A DNA stretch of 64,000 nucleotides from Chrysomallon squamiferum (taxonomy: Eukaryota > Mollusca > Gastropoda > Neomphalida > Peltospiridae): NCBI GenBank assembly GCA_012295275.1, contig CM022674.1, positions 14,682,374-14,746,373 on the forward strand, in the 5' to 3' direction. Position 1 is the first letter of the stretch. Each line of letters begins with the position of its first letter. Position numbers and translations under genes: made by a program. This document shows positions 1 to 11,102 of the stretch, in pieces. The notes under the pieces are model-generated. The model was not told the DNA's origin, searched no databases, and saw only the letters and a program-made list of their open reading frames with translations.

Positions 1-775
1 ACAGAAGTTTCAAAGTCGGTGTTATTGATAAATCTACTGTAATACGTGACAATTTTTTCATAATATCGTTTTATGTAGTTAACATTTTATACTGGATTAA
101 ATGTATAGATTAATAGTGATTTCTTATTAATTCAAGTGTTTCTTTGAATGTCAAGATAGCGATAAACTTTTGAAGATTATCTCCCTTTACTATATGCAAT
201 TTGAAAACTGTTTTGTTTATATTCTGCTACTTTTATGAGTCACATACTACTTGATGCATGTTTTAAATTTTTATAATTTTATGTAATATAATGATGTCTT
301 TATATAATATTGTCATAGGTTACAGACAGAATTAAATTAGGCTTAGGCTGGCGAGTATAGTTAATCAATCATAATCATCTGTTTGACCATTGCACTGAAT
401 AATTGAGAAATATTCCCCAGGTCTGCCGCAGAACCGTTGCCGATTCCAGCCAGATCTGTAAGACAAGCTTCCAAAGACTACAATATACAATTTCCTTTTT
501 ATGGAAAATGATATACAGATATCTGCTTTCAGCTAATTTATGAGTAGCCCAAACTATGTTGCTGTGATTTATTTTCTTTTTCCTTTCATATCATCGTTAA
601 ACAAAACTGCCATATATTTAGACACATAATAACCATTTAGAGAGAAAATTGAAGTATCATTTTCAGATAGAAAACTGACAGAAGTCAACACAGTGGAATG
701 GTTTTAAAATTGTTTTATATTGTGTTTTAAATTTACAAGGTTATCACTTTTGTAACTTTCATTTTGTTCTTTCAG
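1..775. other. Upstream region and probable 5' intron of the zinc-finger gene
   Basis: This AT-rich stretch has no convincing coding region. It ends at a good splice acceptor (tttgttctttcag, AG at 774-775) on the + strand, so the zinc-finger mRNA probably has a spliced 5' untranslated region whose last exon starts at 776. A possible upstream exon at 421-457 is listed separately. Confidence 0.5.
421..457 (+). other. Candidate 37-nt 5' UTR exon
   Basis: The segment is more GC-rich than its surroundings. It sits between an acceptor-like attccccag and a donor-like gtaaga. If joined to the exon starting at 776 it would be untranslated, because stops occur before the ATG at 890. It could be a 5' UTR exon of the zinc-finger gene or chance splice-like sequence. 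No transcript evidence is available here. Confidence 0.3.
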
Positions 776-889
776 ATACGAATTGGTCATTTGTTTGAAT
801 TTTGGTTTATCTTGGATAATTCATATCAGTGAATGCAGACTTCAAAAAAAAATATGAATTAACACATTAATTTAATCCAAAAATATAAA

Positions 890-2245
890 ATGCATCGAGT
901 ATCAAGAAAGTCTGTAAAAGTGCCCCAAAGATCATCAGAAAAGAACAAGAGAAAAAGAAGACAGACGAGAAAGCATTCAGTTATAACTGATAAGAAAATA
1001 TCAAGGAGCTGTTTGTGTAAAAAAAAATTTACAAACAAGTCTACTCAGCAGAAATATCTGAAAACAGGAAACCAGTACTTACACAGATGTGGATTCTGTG
1101 GTGAAATTTTCTCAGTAAAGAAACATTTTATACAGCATCTTCTTGAACACAATACACAGAAGTTAGAAATGTTGGGTGATGCCAAAAGAGAAGAAAAACC
1201 AAAGGAAGTTGAAGGCAGTATTGATGGAGATACTAATATAGAGGAGGGATTAACAAAAGAAAATGGAGAGCATGCTGGTAATGAAGAGTGTGTTATAGAT
1301 AACAGTTCAGGAGATAAAATTTCTCACAAAGTGAAGAGTGTAAAAAGTGGGAGATACTGCTGTGCTGTGTGTGGGAAGGAGTATTCACAAAAGGGGAGTC
1401 TCACTAACCATGAGGCAAGTCACGCTGGGAGAGCAGCTCACAAGTGTCAGGTGTGTGAGGAAATGTTTGATAAAAAATCTCACATGTTGAAACATGGCCG
1501 CCAACATCTGTCAGAAAATCCTCCAGTTTGTTGCGTCTGTCATCGGACGTTTAAAAGTGACAATCATTTAAAAATGCACCTCTCAGTACACCGCGACTTT
1601 ACTTGTGAAATCTGTGGCAAAAAGTTCACAAAGCAACATCATCTGAAATTCCACCAGTTCTGTCACACCCGGGACAGACCAGTTAAATGTGAGACTTGTG
1701 GTAAAACATTTAAAAATAACTATGGCTTGAAAACACACCAGCTAGCTCACACTGACGACAGAAGACATGTTTGTGAACTGTGCGGAAAAGCTTTCAAGAT
1801 TTCATCTCATCTGCACAGACATATTCAGGGTCACAGTGAAATGAGGAATTTCAGATGTGAAAAATGTGGGAAATGTTTTAAACAGAATTGCCACCTTAAA
1901 GTGCATCTGTACAGCCACTCAGGGGAAAGGAGGTTTCACTGTGATGTTTGTGGGAAAGGTTTTACCCAGAATTCCTATCTCGAAAAACATAAATGTGCTC
2001 TAGGACTTGATGATAAAATAAAGTCTTCAAAAAGTAAAATATTTAAAACACCACAGAATGCTGGAGAAACTTACAGTGGGAGTGGTGTTGTGACAGACGA
2101 GGCTGACATCAGTAACCAGTCGGTGTTGACATATTCACAGATGTTGTTGCAGTTTCCACAGTTCTTGCAAGGTGGAGAAAACTGCAGTAAACAGAATTTT
2201 CACACAGTTGGTGAACTGACAGACATTTCGTTTAACACCACCTGA
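890..2245 (+). CDS. C2H2 zinc-finger protein, about nine fingers
   Basis: The coding region is one uninterrupted 451-aa frame. A very basic N-terminus (KNKRKRRQTRK, residues 18-28) looks like a nuclear localisation signal. One C2H2 finger lies at about residues 67-87, followed by an acidic linker (about 95-145). A run of fingers follows with first cysteines near 158, 186, 214, 239, 267, 295, 323 and 351, most with the CGKxF core. The last finger ends H-x-C (KHKC) and so lacks the second histidine. A Cys-x-Cys cluster at 41-43 may be a decayed finger. No KRAB, BTB, ZAD or SET domain is visible. The family usually consists of sequence-specific DNA-binding transcription regulators; the target is unknown and no orthologue is recognised. 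The first ATG follows a splice acceptor by 114 nt. The gene converges with SCLY downstream. Confidence 0.9.
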   Translation: MHRVSRKSVKVPQRSSEKNKRKRRQTRKHSVITDKKISRSCLCKKKFTNKSTQQKYLKTGNQYLHRCGFCGEIFSVKKHFIQHLLEHNTQKLEMLGDAKREEKPKEVEGSIDGDTNIEEGLTKENGEHAGNEECVIDNSSGDKISHKVKSVKSGRYCCAVCGKEYSQKGSLTNHEASHAGRAAHKCQVCEEMFDKKSHMLKHGRQHLSENPPVCCVCHRTFKSDNHLKMHLSVHRDFTCEICGKKFTKQHHLKFHQFCHTRDRPVKCETCGKTFKNNYGLKTHQLAHTDDRRHVCELCGKAFKISSHLHRHIQGHSEMRNFRCEKCGKCFKQNCHLKVHLYSHSGERRFHCDVCGKGFTQNSYLEKHKCALGLDDKIKSSKSKIFKTPQNAGETYSGSGVVTDEADISNQSVLTYSQMLLQFPQFLQGGENCSKQNFHTVGELTDISFNTT

Positions 2246-3149
2246 CATAGTCTAGTGTATGCTAGAACTACACAACTAAAATAAATAATAAAACTAGAAA
2301 TTATCCAAGAAGATTAGAAGCTGTATTACATATTAGTGTATATATTGTGTTGCTAGTGCAAACCCTGCAAGTAAAAGACTTTGAAATAAGTTTGGTGTCT
2401 GGTAATCCATTTACAGATTATCACAAAAATATAAATCTGATAAGTTGAGTGATTTACAAGACTTTGTAATTTTAAGTAATATTAACAATATTACATGTCT
2501 GAAAGGAAACTTGTCACAATACACTGAGTACAGAAATAACTAAACATGTCAAATTACAGGAAACCAGGAAAAACAGGACTGAGTACTCTACCCACTGAAC
2601 TAAGAAAAGTGTTATAAAGACTACACAGGAAACACAAATATGTGAGGAAAAAAAAGATGAAATGTCTGCAAGATAGAATACCATCTGTAATATACAGAAA
2701 GTAAATAAAAATAATGTTTATACGTTATGAAATTAAGTAAGCATTAAACAAAATAGAAACACTAAATTATTTAACAAATTATTTATTTGTAAAGTATTGG
2801 TTTACACATGATGAACAGAAATATAGGACAGTGACATAGTATGGTGTTTAATTACAAGTATATTTTAAAGTGTATAAATAAATGTTTAAAGTCATGAACT
2901 AAAGTTTAAATACAAGTTTATTCTCAAGTTTAAATATGTTTAATGTCCTGAAATACATTGTTTCTATAGATGTTTAATGTCATGAAATAAGTTTAAATAC
3001 AAGTTTAATGTCATGACAGTTAAAGTACATGTTTAATGTAAATTTTAAATATAAATTTAATATCTTAGTAAAATTACAGAGTGAAGTTTAAACATTTACA
3101 AGTGTGATATTAAATAAGTTGTAAATAAGTGAAATTTTTGTTTGTTTTA
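2246..3149. other. Convergent intergenic region between zinc-finger gene and SCLY
   Basis: This region holds the 3' UTR and downstream sequence of the + strand zinc-finger gene and the 3' UTR of SCLY on -. No coding potential is seen. From about 2860 to 3060 a degenerate tandem repeat alternates tttaatgtcatgaaat with taaatacaagttt. Sense-strand AATAAA candidates for SCLY occur around 2782-2787 and 2917-2922, read on -. Confidence 0.6.
2278..2295 (+). terminator. Candidate poly(A) signals of the zinc-finger gene
   Basis: Overlapping AATAAA hexamers (aaaataaataataaaac) lie about 35 nt after the stop codon. A 3' end this close would be short but plausible. Other AATAAA motifs further down, in an AT-rich background, are also possible. 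Confidence 0.45.
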
Positions 3150-4087
3150 TCATTTAGGATTTGATGATTTGGTTTGTGATGTTTTATTTGATGACTTCTC
3201 AAGTGATAATTTGTCCACTATGTTTGCATTTTCAACCAGGTTTTCCTCTAAACTCTTCACAGCACACTTCAAATCTTTGACAACAATCTCGATTTCCTCT
3301 TTAGTAGTTTCTCTGCCCACTGACAGTCGTATTGCGTTTTCTGCAATGTCCGGTGGAACTCCGATAGCAAGAAGTATGGGTGATGGCCTTTAACAGAGTG
3401 AAACATTTTATAAAATATTTATCAGTAACTACATTCATGCTGATACTTGTATTTAAATACAGAATTACACTCTTGTCTGACACTTGTGTTTAAATACAAC
3501 TAAACTCCTGTCTGATACTTGTGTTTAAATACAACTAAACTCCTGTCTGACACTTGCAGTTAAATATAACTACACTTTTGTCTGACACATATTTAAATAT
3601 AAATAACTTTCTCTCTAACTTGTATTTTAACTCTAAATGTATTGAAGCTGCAATATATTTAAGCTTTTTTTTTTAATTAAAAAGTATATTTAAGGTTTAT
3701 CAAATTAGTTTAATTTGTAAAATGTATATTTAAACTCCAGGTGAACTGATGCTGTATTTAAGCCTTGATACTGATAGATGCTATGTTTAAATTCTGAATG
3801 TATCTTATGTATGTGCTATTTTATTTAGACTAAACCTATATGCTTTATAAAGAAATGTCGAGTACAAGCTCAGGGTAAATGAAATGTAAAAACCTGTTTT
3901 CTTTGTGACAAGCTGCTCCAATACTTGCTTGTAGATTCTTTGTCTTTGACAACACCAAGTGTCCTGAAAACATACAAAATACTGTACTGAATTAGCACCA
4001 GAAACTAAAATAAAATTTACAAAAATATACTGTAAGATTAAAAATAACGATAATAATAATAATAATAACAATAACAATAACAACAAC

Positions 4088-4134
<47 letters not shown>

Positions 4135-5354
4135 AAAATTAACACCATCAGCTTAGAAAGAAGAAGAAATATATTATAAAAGAAATTAACACCTTATAAA
4201 AAAAAAACAACATTAACATCTTCAGTTTCTGTATTTTGTAAAAACCTCAAAAGAAAATTTTAAAAAAGAAGAAGAAAAGGTTCTGTGTGAGAAATAAAAC
4301 TCGCCCTTCAAGCGCTGACCAACAAAAGAAAGGTTCGACGTATTTGGCAGACGACAGCTGTCAGAAAACTTCCCATTAAAAACAACCTTATCTTCAAACT
4401 CTGCCTGTGAACATAACACTCACTGAGATAATTACAAATAACATCAGTTAACAATTACTAATTCAAATCAGTAATAACAGGATTCAGTATAACAATAACA
4501 GCTATAATAACGATATTTGACAAAACCTTTTGTAACAGTCGAGCATAAAAAAATTGATTCTAACTTTCTGTCTGGGTTTTCTTTGTTGTATGCATGTTTT
4601 ACATGCTTCATAAGATTCTACAGCTCAAACATATTGCTACAGTAACAATAATAACTATCATAATAATAATAATAACTCATAATGTTAATAAAAAATGACT
4701 AATAATGATGAGGATGGTGATAATAAAAATAATCCATTTTCTGAAATTATAAAATTTAAAACTTTTTGAGAACAGTAATAACAGACAATTTTCTGATGGT
4801 TTTGTGTACATCCATTTTATTTCACACAAATTTTTTTATTAAAAATAATTAAATAAAAAATATTATCAGACTATCTGTATCAGCTGTAAATTAAATATAA
4901 ACTGATTTTGTGTTCAGAGTTATTTTAAAAATCGATAACTTTTCAGACTCCAGTTATTTCCTAGAACTCTACTGCTAATGATAAATAAACAAAGACAACA
5001 AAACAAACCTTCAGCAAGTCTTCTAGGTAATCACGGATTTCTCGCAAATGATTCTCATACTTGGTCAGATTCTTACAAACAAGTTCAGCTGCCTGAAAAA
5101 CATTTTTTTTTTCTTCTTTTTAACGTATATTCTTTTATTACAACAGACAGCGAGAACTAACAATACCACAGAACTTGATATGGCACTGAGTGTTTTTTAA
5201 TTTTCAATAGTCTTTTTTTTTTACAAGTGTGAGAAGGACACTACCATGTAATGAACTCAGTGTTGCCGTAGCTTATTGAAAAGCTTGTGAACAGTAATGT
5301 CAGTGTATGAAATACCGAAAAAATAAGGAGAAATAATAATAATAATAATAATAA

Positions 5355-5412
<58 letters not shown>

Positions 5413-6058
5413 TAATAATAATAATAATAATAGTAAAAATAAAGTTAGGTAATGTATAAAACATTTCAAACATTTAACATAATGATTAGTTTCACATTAA
5501 ATTAACATATTTAAATATATACCTTTCCAAGACCTGCTATCATTCCTGTGTTTTCTGTTCTAAAAAAGTTAATAAATAAATAAATAATAATTAATAACAA
5601 ACAAAGAAATAAATAAATACAGTAATAATAATAAATAAGTAAACAACAACAACATTTATAAAAATCAGACATTGTTTGTTGATGTACCCAGATCGCAAAG
5701 ACAGTTCCTGTCCACCGCCGAGAATCATGGGATAGATTGGAGCTTGAGTTCTTGAGTGTGAGTAAAACAAAGCTCCAATGCGAGGTCCATAAAACTGAAA
5801 AAAATTAAAACAATAAACAAATAGAAAATAGTAAATAAAATGGAAATTAATTTAAAACTCACTGTTGTGGTTGATCTGATTTCTAAGTAACTTTAAGATA
5901 ATCCAAATTTTGTTGGTAAAAATACACAAATTAACTGTAAAATCAGTGTTCTAAAACTTTATAAAACTGTAAATGAAATTTTAATTATGTGTAAAACCTA
6001 TTTTCTTCTCAACATATAAATTTAATTATTGTCCAAATAAATTTAATTATTTTCCAAA

Positions 6059-6109
<51 letters not shown>

Positions 6110-8120
6110 AATAAAATAAAATAAAATAAAATAAAATAAAATAAAATAAAATAAAATAAATAGGCAAACTGGTTTTGTAATATTTACCTTGTGACCAACA
6201 ATAGTCAAATAATCCACACCAAGTTCTTTCACATTGACCTTCACCTTGCCGATGGCCTGCGCAGCGTCAGTGTGTAGCAGGATTCTCTTTGTTTCTCCAG
6301 CGTGACGTTTTAATTGTCTCACAGCTCTACACAGCAGAGGAATCGGCTGAAAGCACACAGAGGAATGTGAGATCATGAAAAAAAAACACAGAGGAATGTG
6401 AGTGAAAAAAACACAGAGGAATGTGAGTGAAAAAACACAGAGGAATGTGAGTGGAGTGAAAAAAACACAGAGGAATGTAAGTGGCATGATACAGAGGAAT
6501 GTGAGTGGCATAAAAAAACACACAGAGGAATGTGAGTGAAAAAAACACAGAGGAATGTGAGTGGCATGAAAAAAACACACAAAGAAATGTGAGTGAAAAA
6601 AACACAGAGGAATGTGAGTGGCATAAAAAAACACACAGAGGAATGTGAGTGGCATGAAAAAAACACACAGAGGAATGTGAGTGGCATGAAAAAAAACACA
6701 GAGGAATGTGAGATCATGAAAAAACCCCACAGAAAGGCAAGAACACACAAGTACACAACAACTGCACATGAAAACAAAACAAAAAAAACAACAGAAAAAA
6801 GATACAAGGAATTATTTAGAGTGGACAGAGACTGAAACAGTAACTGTCTCTCTTTTCATTTAAGAATTTGGGTGAAAATGTTTTACAGCTTTTAAAAGTG
6901 ATTATTTTTTCTGGGTTCAGTTCTTCACAAGTGTCATCATGTCTCACTTTCATCCTGATGGTGAAACAGTAATTTTCAGACATTTGTTTATTGAATAACC
7001 CAACAGAATTATAACAAGCTACAGCAAATACATTATATATATACATATATATCAATGTGCCAGTCTTTACAAATTATAGTGTTGTTTTACTCAGTTTTAG
7101 GCTTATTTAGAAACACAGTTCTGATATTTTACTTAGATTCAGAGGTATTAAAGAAACAAACAAAACAACAAAGTAGAAACCTGAATGATTCCGGTCTCAT
7201 TGTTAGCCAGCATGATGCTGATTAACACTGTGGTGGGTCGAATGGCGAGGAGGACGTCTTCCACGTCAATCTCACCTGTCAGCACCGAGGCAGGAATAAA
7301 CGAGACTTCTAAAAATAGAACATTTTAGTTTTAAACTATTTTGTGATTGAGAAATTGTTTTTGTTACAAGTTTTGTATTTAGAATGTAAATGTTTCATAT
7401 AGACAGTCTGGATTTATAATAAATTTGTTATTAAAGAAATTTTGAAGAAATCCACTTCTTAAATTAATGTTTCATAGATTATATTTATTAATACATAATT
7501 CTATATCTGAAACATTTTGTTAAAAACTAAAGATTTTTTATTTTATTTTGCTCTTTAATAATATATGTATGAAGATAAAATAAATAAAAAATAAATAAAT
7601 AAAAAAAAATAAGTAAATAAAGTGAATTAAAAAAAAAAAAAAAAAAAAACAAGTAAAGTAAAATAAAATAAAATATATATTTCTTAAAAGTGGTTTTCTG
7701 ATTTGAACTCTGACCTGCAACTCCATCTTTGACCAGCTGTTCTAAAACAAGCTTGACGGAGTCATGTTCCATGTTAGAGATGATAATGTGAGGCAGCACC
7801 ATCTTTGTGTTGTCACTAAATGTTTTTTGAAAATGTCTGATAGCAATGTGAAATATCCAGTTGTTAGTCTATAAAAATAATACACCCAAAATATTTTAAA
7901 TTTTAACAGTTATATATTTGCTGGCTAAGTCACAGTTTGGTTGCCATGGAGATTTATTAAAAAAAAAAAAAGTTATTTACAAAATATAGATGCTGACGTT
8001 ATCAAAAACTTCAAAAATTTGAGCTTCCTATCATTGGTCGTAACTATGTATACAGAAAATGTTTAAATACAATTTTTATCATGAACTATGTAATATTAAA
8101 TAAAATATAAATTACAAAAT

Positions 8121-8169
<49 letters not shown>

Positions 8170-9104
8170 CTCTGTTCCTCCAGATGTGAAAACGATATCT
8201 AAAGAAAATAAATAAATTTATACTGTAAATGTTTTTATATTCCTAAATTTTGTGGGTACTAAATTTCATTTTGTCTTTATTGGTTTATTTAGAATGCTGG
8301 TTAATTAAAACTATATTTTTTTATTATCTTAAAATTTAAACATAATTCCTAATCTGTTCAGTGAATGGTTTTACTTGCCACACTGTTTTATTTATTTATT
8401 TCAAATAATAAATTTCTTTATTAATAGTAATAGTGTAGTTACTGAATACCTGTACTTATTGTTATACTCATTACACCGATGATAATAATAACAATAGCAA
8501 TAACAGTAGTAACTATTAATAATAGTAGTATAACAACAATAATAATTAGTACTGTTTCTACCATTACATGCACTCTGTCACTGTTACTACTACAACTACT
8601 ACCACTAGTATGATATCAACTTCTACATGTCACCTGAAGTCTTTGCTCCTACCATGTCAGCAACCTGTTTTCTAGCACCAGTAATAATGTCTTTTGCTTT
8701 AACACCTGAAATTTTGTTAAAACATGTACATTATATACAGGTATCACACACACACACACACTTTGTTTTGACCTCTTTAGAAACATCCAGATTTAATGAA
8801 ACAATATGTTCACCAAATAATAAGACAATATGTAAAGTAATATAATGAAATATTTATTCAGTATAATCCAAATACAAAATTAAAAGTATAGTAAGTATAC
8901 TTTATACTACAATATGGTTTTGAATGAATTACTGCATTTCATGTCTGAAAATAATTTTAATAAATTTGACAGCAAATGTCTGACATTGTTTAACCTGCAT
9001 TGTGGGAACTTGATGGGTTCCCCCAGGCGTCCCGCAATGCTCGAGTGATTTCATCAAGAACTTCTGACTCCAATGGAGTTGTTGCATTGTAGTCAAGATA
9101 AATT
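3150..9104 (-). CDS. SCLY: Selenocysteine lyase, 12 coding exons (5' end not found)
   Basis: Coding exons, 5' to 3' on -: 9104-8995, 8705-8634, 8198-8170, 7868-7715, 7308-7181, 6346-6188, 5794-5688, 5559-5523, 5092-5009, 4404-4305, 3963-3894, 3387-3150 (stop TGA 3152-3150). All phases agree, giving about 429 residues, and the product follows animal SCLY end to end. Motifs seen: [30 protein letters not shown], the PLP-lysine segment TIVGHK (Lys about 217 of the visible part), SGTENT, RLPNT, the active-site cysteine in GAACHKEN (about 345) and RLSVGRE. Family knowledge: a cytosolic PLP enzyme of the NifS-like class V fold that splits L-selenocysteine to alanine and selenide, recycling selenium. 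The first visible exon starts with one base completing a codon, so a short N-terminal exon is missing; none was convincing up to 9778. The intron after 4305 has a GC donor. SCLY is favoured over NFS1 by the matching C-terminal half. Confidence 0.93.
3441..3607. repeat. 35-bp tandem repeat in the last SCLY intron
   Basis: Four to five copies of a roughly 35-bp unit built on ctgacacttgtgtttaaata plus aactaaactc, with divergence at both ends. It lies 54 nt or more upstream, in sense orientation, of the last SCLY exon. Confidence 0.8.
4050..4132. repeat. (AAT/AAC)n microsatellite in SCLY intron
   Basis: A run of AAT with AAC interruptions between the SCLY exons at 3894-3963 and 4305-4404. It is intronic and makes a shadow leucine-rich open frame on - that is not coding. 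Confidence 0.9.
5332..5432. repeat. (AAT)n microsatellite in SCLY intron
   Basis: About 100 bp of AAT repeats in the intron between SCLY exons 5092-5009 and 5559-5523. Confidence 0.92.
6056..6160. repeat. (AAAT)n then (AAAAT)n compound microsatellite
   Basis: An AAAT run switches abruptly to AAAAT at about 6109. It lies in the SCLY intron between exon 6346-6188 and exon 5794-5688, starting about 28 nt into the intron on the sense strand. Confidence 0.9.
6355..6725. repeat. Minisatellite abutting an SCLY 3' splice site
   Basis: About a dozen imperfect units of 18-31 bp with the core acacagaggaatgtgagtg, some with an extra gcatgaaaaaa. The array starts about 9 bp from the acceptor of the SCLY exon that begins at 6346. 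On the sense strand each unit reads cattcctctgtgtttttt, a pyrimidine-rich tract resembling the real acceptor tract and the first bases of the exon. Several long phenylalanine-rich shadow frames on - arise only from this repeat. Confidence 0.88.
8125..8162. repeat. Poly(T) tract in SCLY intron
   Basis: About 38 T on +, so poly(A) on the SCLY sense strand, seven bases into the intron after the short exon 8198-8170. It could be the tail of an inserted retroelement read on -, but no element body is recognisable beside it. Confidence 0.85.
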
Positions 9105-9778
9105 CTACAAAATTTAAAAGCATAAATATTTTTAACATAAACAGAATGATTATAAACATTAAAATCAGCATTTTATTTTGTTACCGAGGTTTTATTTAAA
9201 TATTTTCATTATATAAATAAGGGAGTGAATGAGTGAGTCAAAATTAGTTTCTGTTTCAAATTTTACAATATTATTAACAAACGCTGACAACAGTAGGAAT
9301 GAAAATAATAATAATTTTAATACTAGTAGTAGTAGTAGTATAATTATTAATAATACTATTAATAGGAGTGTAACCGAGTGAATGGGTACAAGAAAATTAA
9401 TAGTAAGTTTGATATGATTGAGATTTGTAAGACCATCATTTGATTACACTAATTGTTGGTGTTTTTCATTTAATATGAAAACAGAACAAACTTCCATGAA
9501 TCTTTTAAAGATGAAGTCATGCTTTTTATTAATTTTCTTGTTTTTGATGACGAAAAGACGGACAGAATATAAATGGCCGCGTACGTCAATAATTATTAGA
9601 ATGGGGAGATTTATGTCTTCATAATCATGTCGAAATAATAAATAACAATAATAGGTAAAAAAAAAAAAAATCATAGTGCGCAATTAATTCATTAAATAAC
9701 AATTAATAGTATTAGTGTCTCTTCGAATTTTAATTTGTTGAAATCTGAAGCGATTTATGACACTAAAAAAATGTAAAT
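9105..9778. promoter_or_regulatory. Shared divergent region between SCLY (-) and DHRS3-like (+)
   Basis: The two genes lie head-to-head with 674 bp between the first visible SCLY exon and the DHRS3-like start codon. The interval should hold the missing short SCLY first exon, both transcription starts and probably a bidirectional promoter. A locally CG-containing patch (aaatggccgcgtacgtcaat, about 9571-9590) stands out from the AT-rich background. No TATA-like element can be assigned with confidence. Confidence 0.5.
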
Positions 9779-10411
9779 ATGAATAACTTTTTTCGTATCT
9801 GTCAGTGTTTCTTTAGTATTATTAAATCAATATGTAAACCCACAGTTCTTTGGTTTATTCCAAAACCACTAAAAGTCATTTCACAAGATGTTATTCTGAT
9901 AACAGGCGGAGGCAGAGGAATTGGGAGGCAGTTAGCGTTGTCTTTTGCAAAGCACCGACCATCTCAGGTACGGTCTCACAACATATATTATTTCCGAATC
10001 TTTAAACACCTTTCTTTATCTGTACTTGACGTTATTACTAGATGCGACGACAAACCGATAATCTTTGTTTCAGAATATTAACCCATCAAATAATATTAGT
10101 CAAACTGATTAATACAATATCTCTCTTAGTACATATATTACTGTCATAATCAATCCTGCATTTTGATAAAATAAAATGATGTTTGGAAATAATTTTTAAC
10201 TATTTGATCTTCAGTTTTTGTTTGATATAATATATCTATTATTATTATATATATTGATTTTTTTTCTTCAGATTGTTCTCTGGGGTCGACATGCAGACAC
10301 ATTACAAAACACATGTAAAGAAGTTGAAGATAGAGGTGTGCGATGTACATACATGGTGTGTGATGTTAGCAACAGAGAAGACGTATACTCATGTGTAAGT
10401 ACAAAATTAAC

Positions 10412-10492
<81 letters not shown>

Positions 10493-11071
10493 GTAAATTT
10501 TTATTGTTCTTTTTAAAGTTTAATGCAATTTAGAGGACAGCACATTGACTGATACACAGAAATAAATATTAAAATTAAAATACTGGTATGTGTCAAAAGT
10601 TTATTTATTTAGAAAATTTTACATTTTTGTTGTCAGATGTTTTTTGTTTACAGGCAGAGAAAGTGAACTCAGATGTAGGACAGGTGACAATACTGGTAAA
10701 CAATGCTGGTGTTGTGTTTGGTAAGCTTATATTAGACAGTTCAGAAGAACAGATACAAACTACAATAAAAACAAATGTTCTCGCACACTTCTGGGTATGA
10801 TTATTATAATAATTCATAAATTTTTCATAACTACAAAATCTAAACAAGATGAAATGTCAACTTATTAGTGTTATTATAACACAGAATATATTTTACTTTA
10901 ACTTATCTTGCCAGAATAGTTAATATTTGATTACTTTTATTTATTTTTTTATTATTAAATTTATCATGTAAAATCCTTCACAGAGTTATACACCAAGGAT
11001 GAGTTAATTTACTTCCTGTTTTAAGTTTTATTTTATAATGTACTGAATCATTGTGAATGTAAAAATAATGG

Positions 11072-11102
<31 letters not shown>

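Noticed and set aside
3142-3393. 83-aa frame on +
   Set aside because: It is the antisense shadow of the last SCLY exon, whose - strand translation matches selenocysteine lyase.
6047-6807. Several 113-240-aa Phe/Cys/His-rich frames on -
   Set aside because: Most of their length is the intronic minisatellite at 6355-6725. Only the segment 6188-6346 is a real SCLY exon.
9444-9683. 79-aa frame on - as the SCLY first exon
   Set aside because: It has no good donor that would join in the required phase to the exon starting at 9104, and no resemblance to an SCLY N-terminus.
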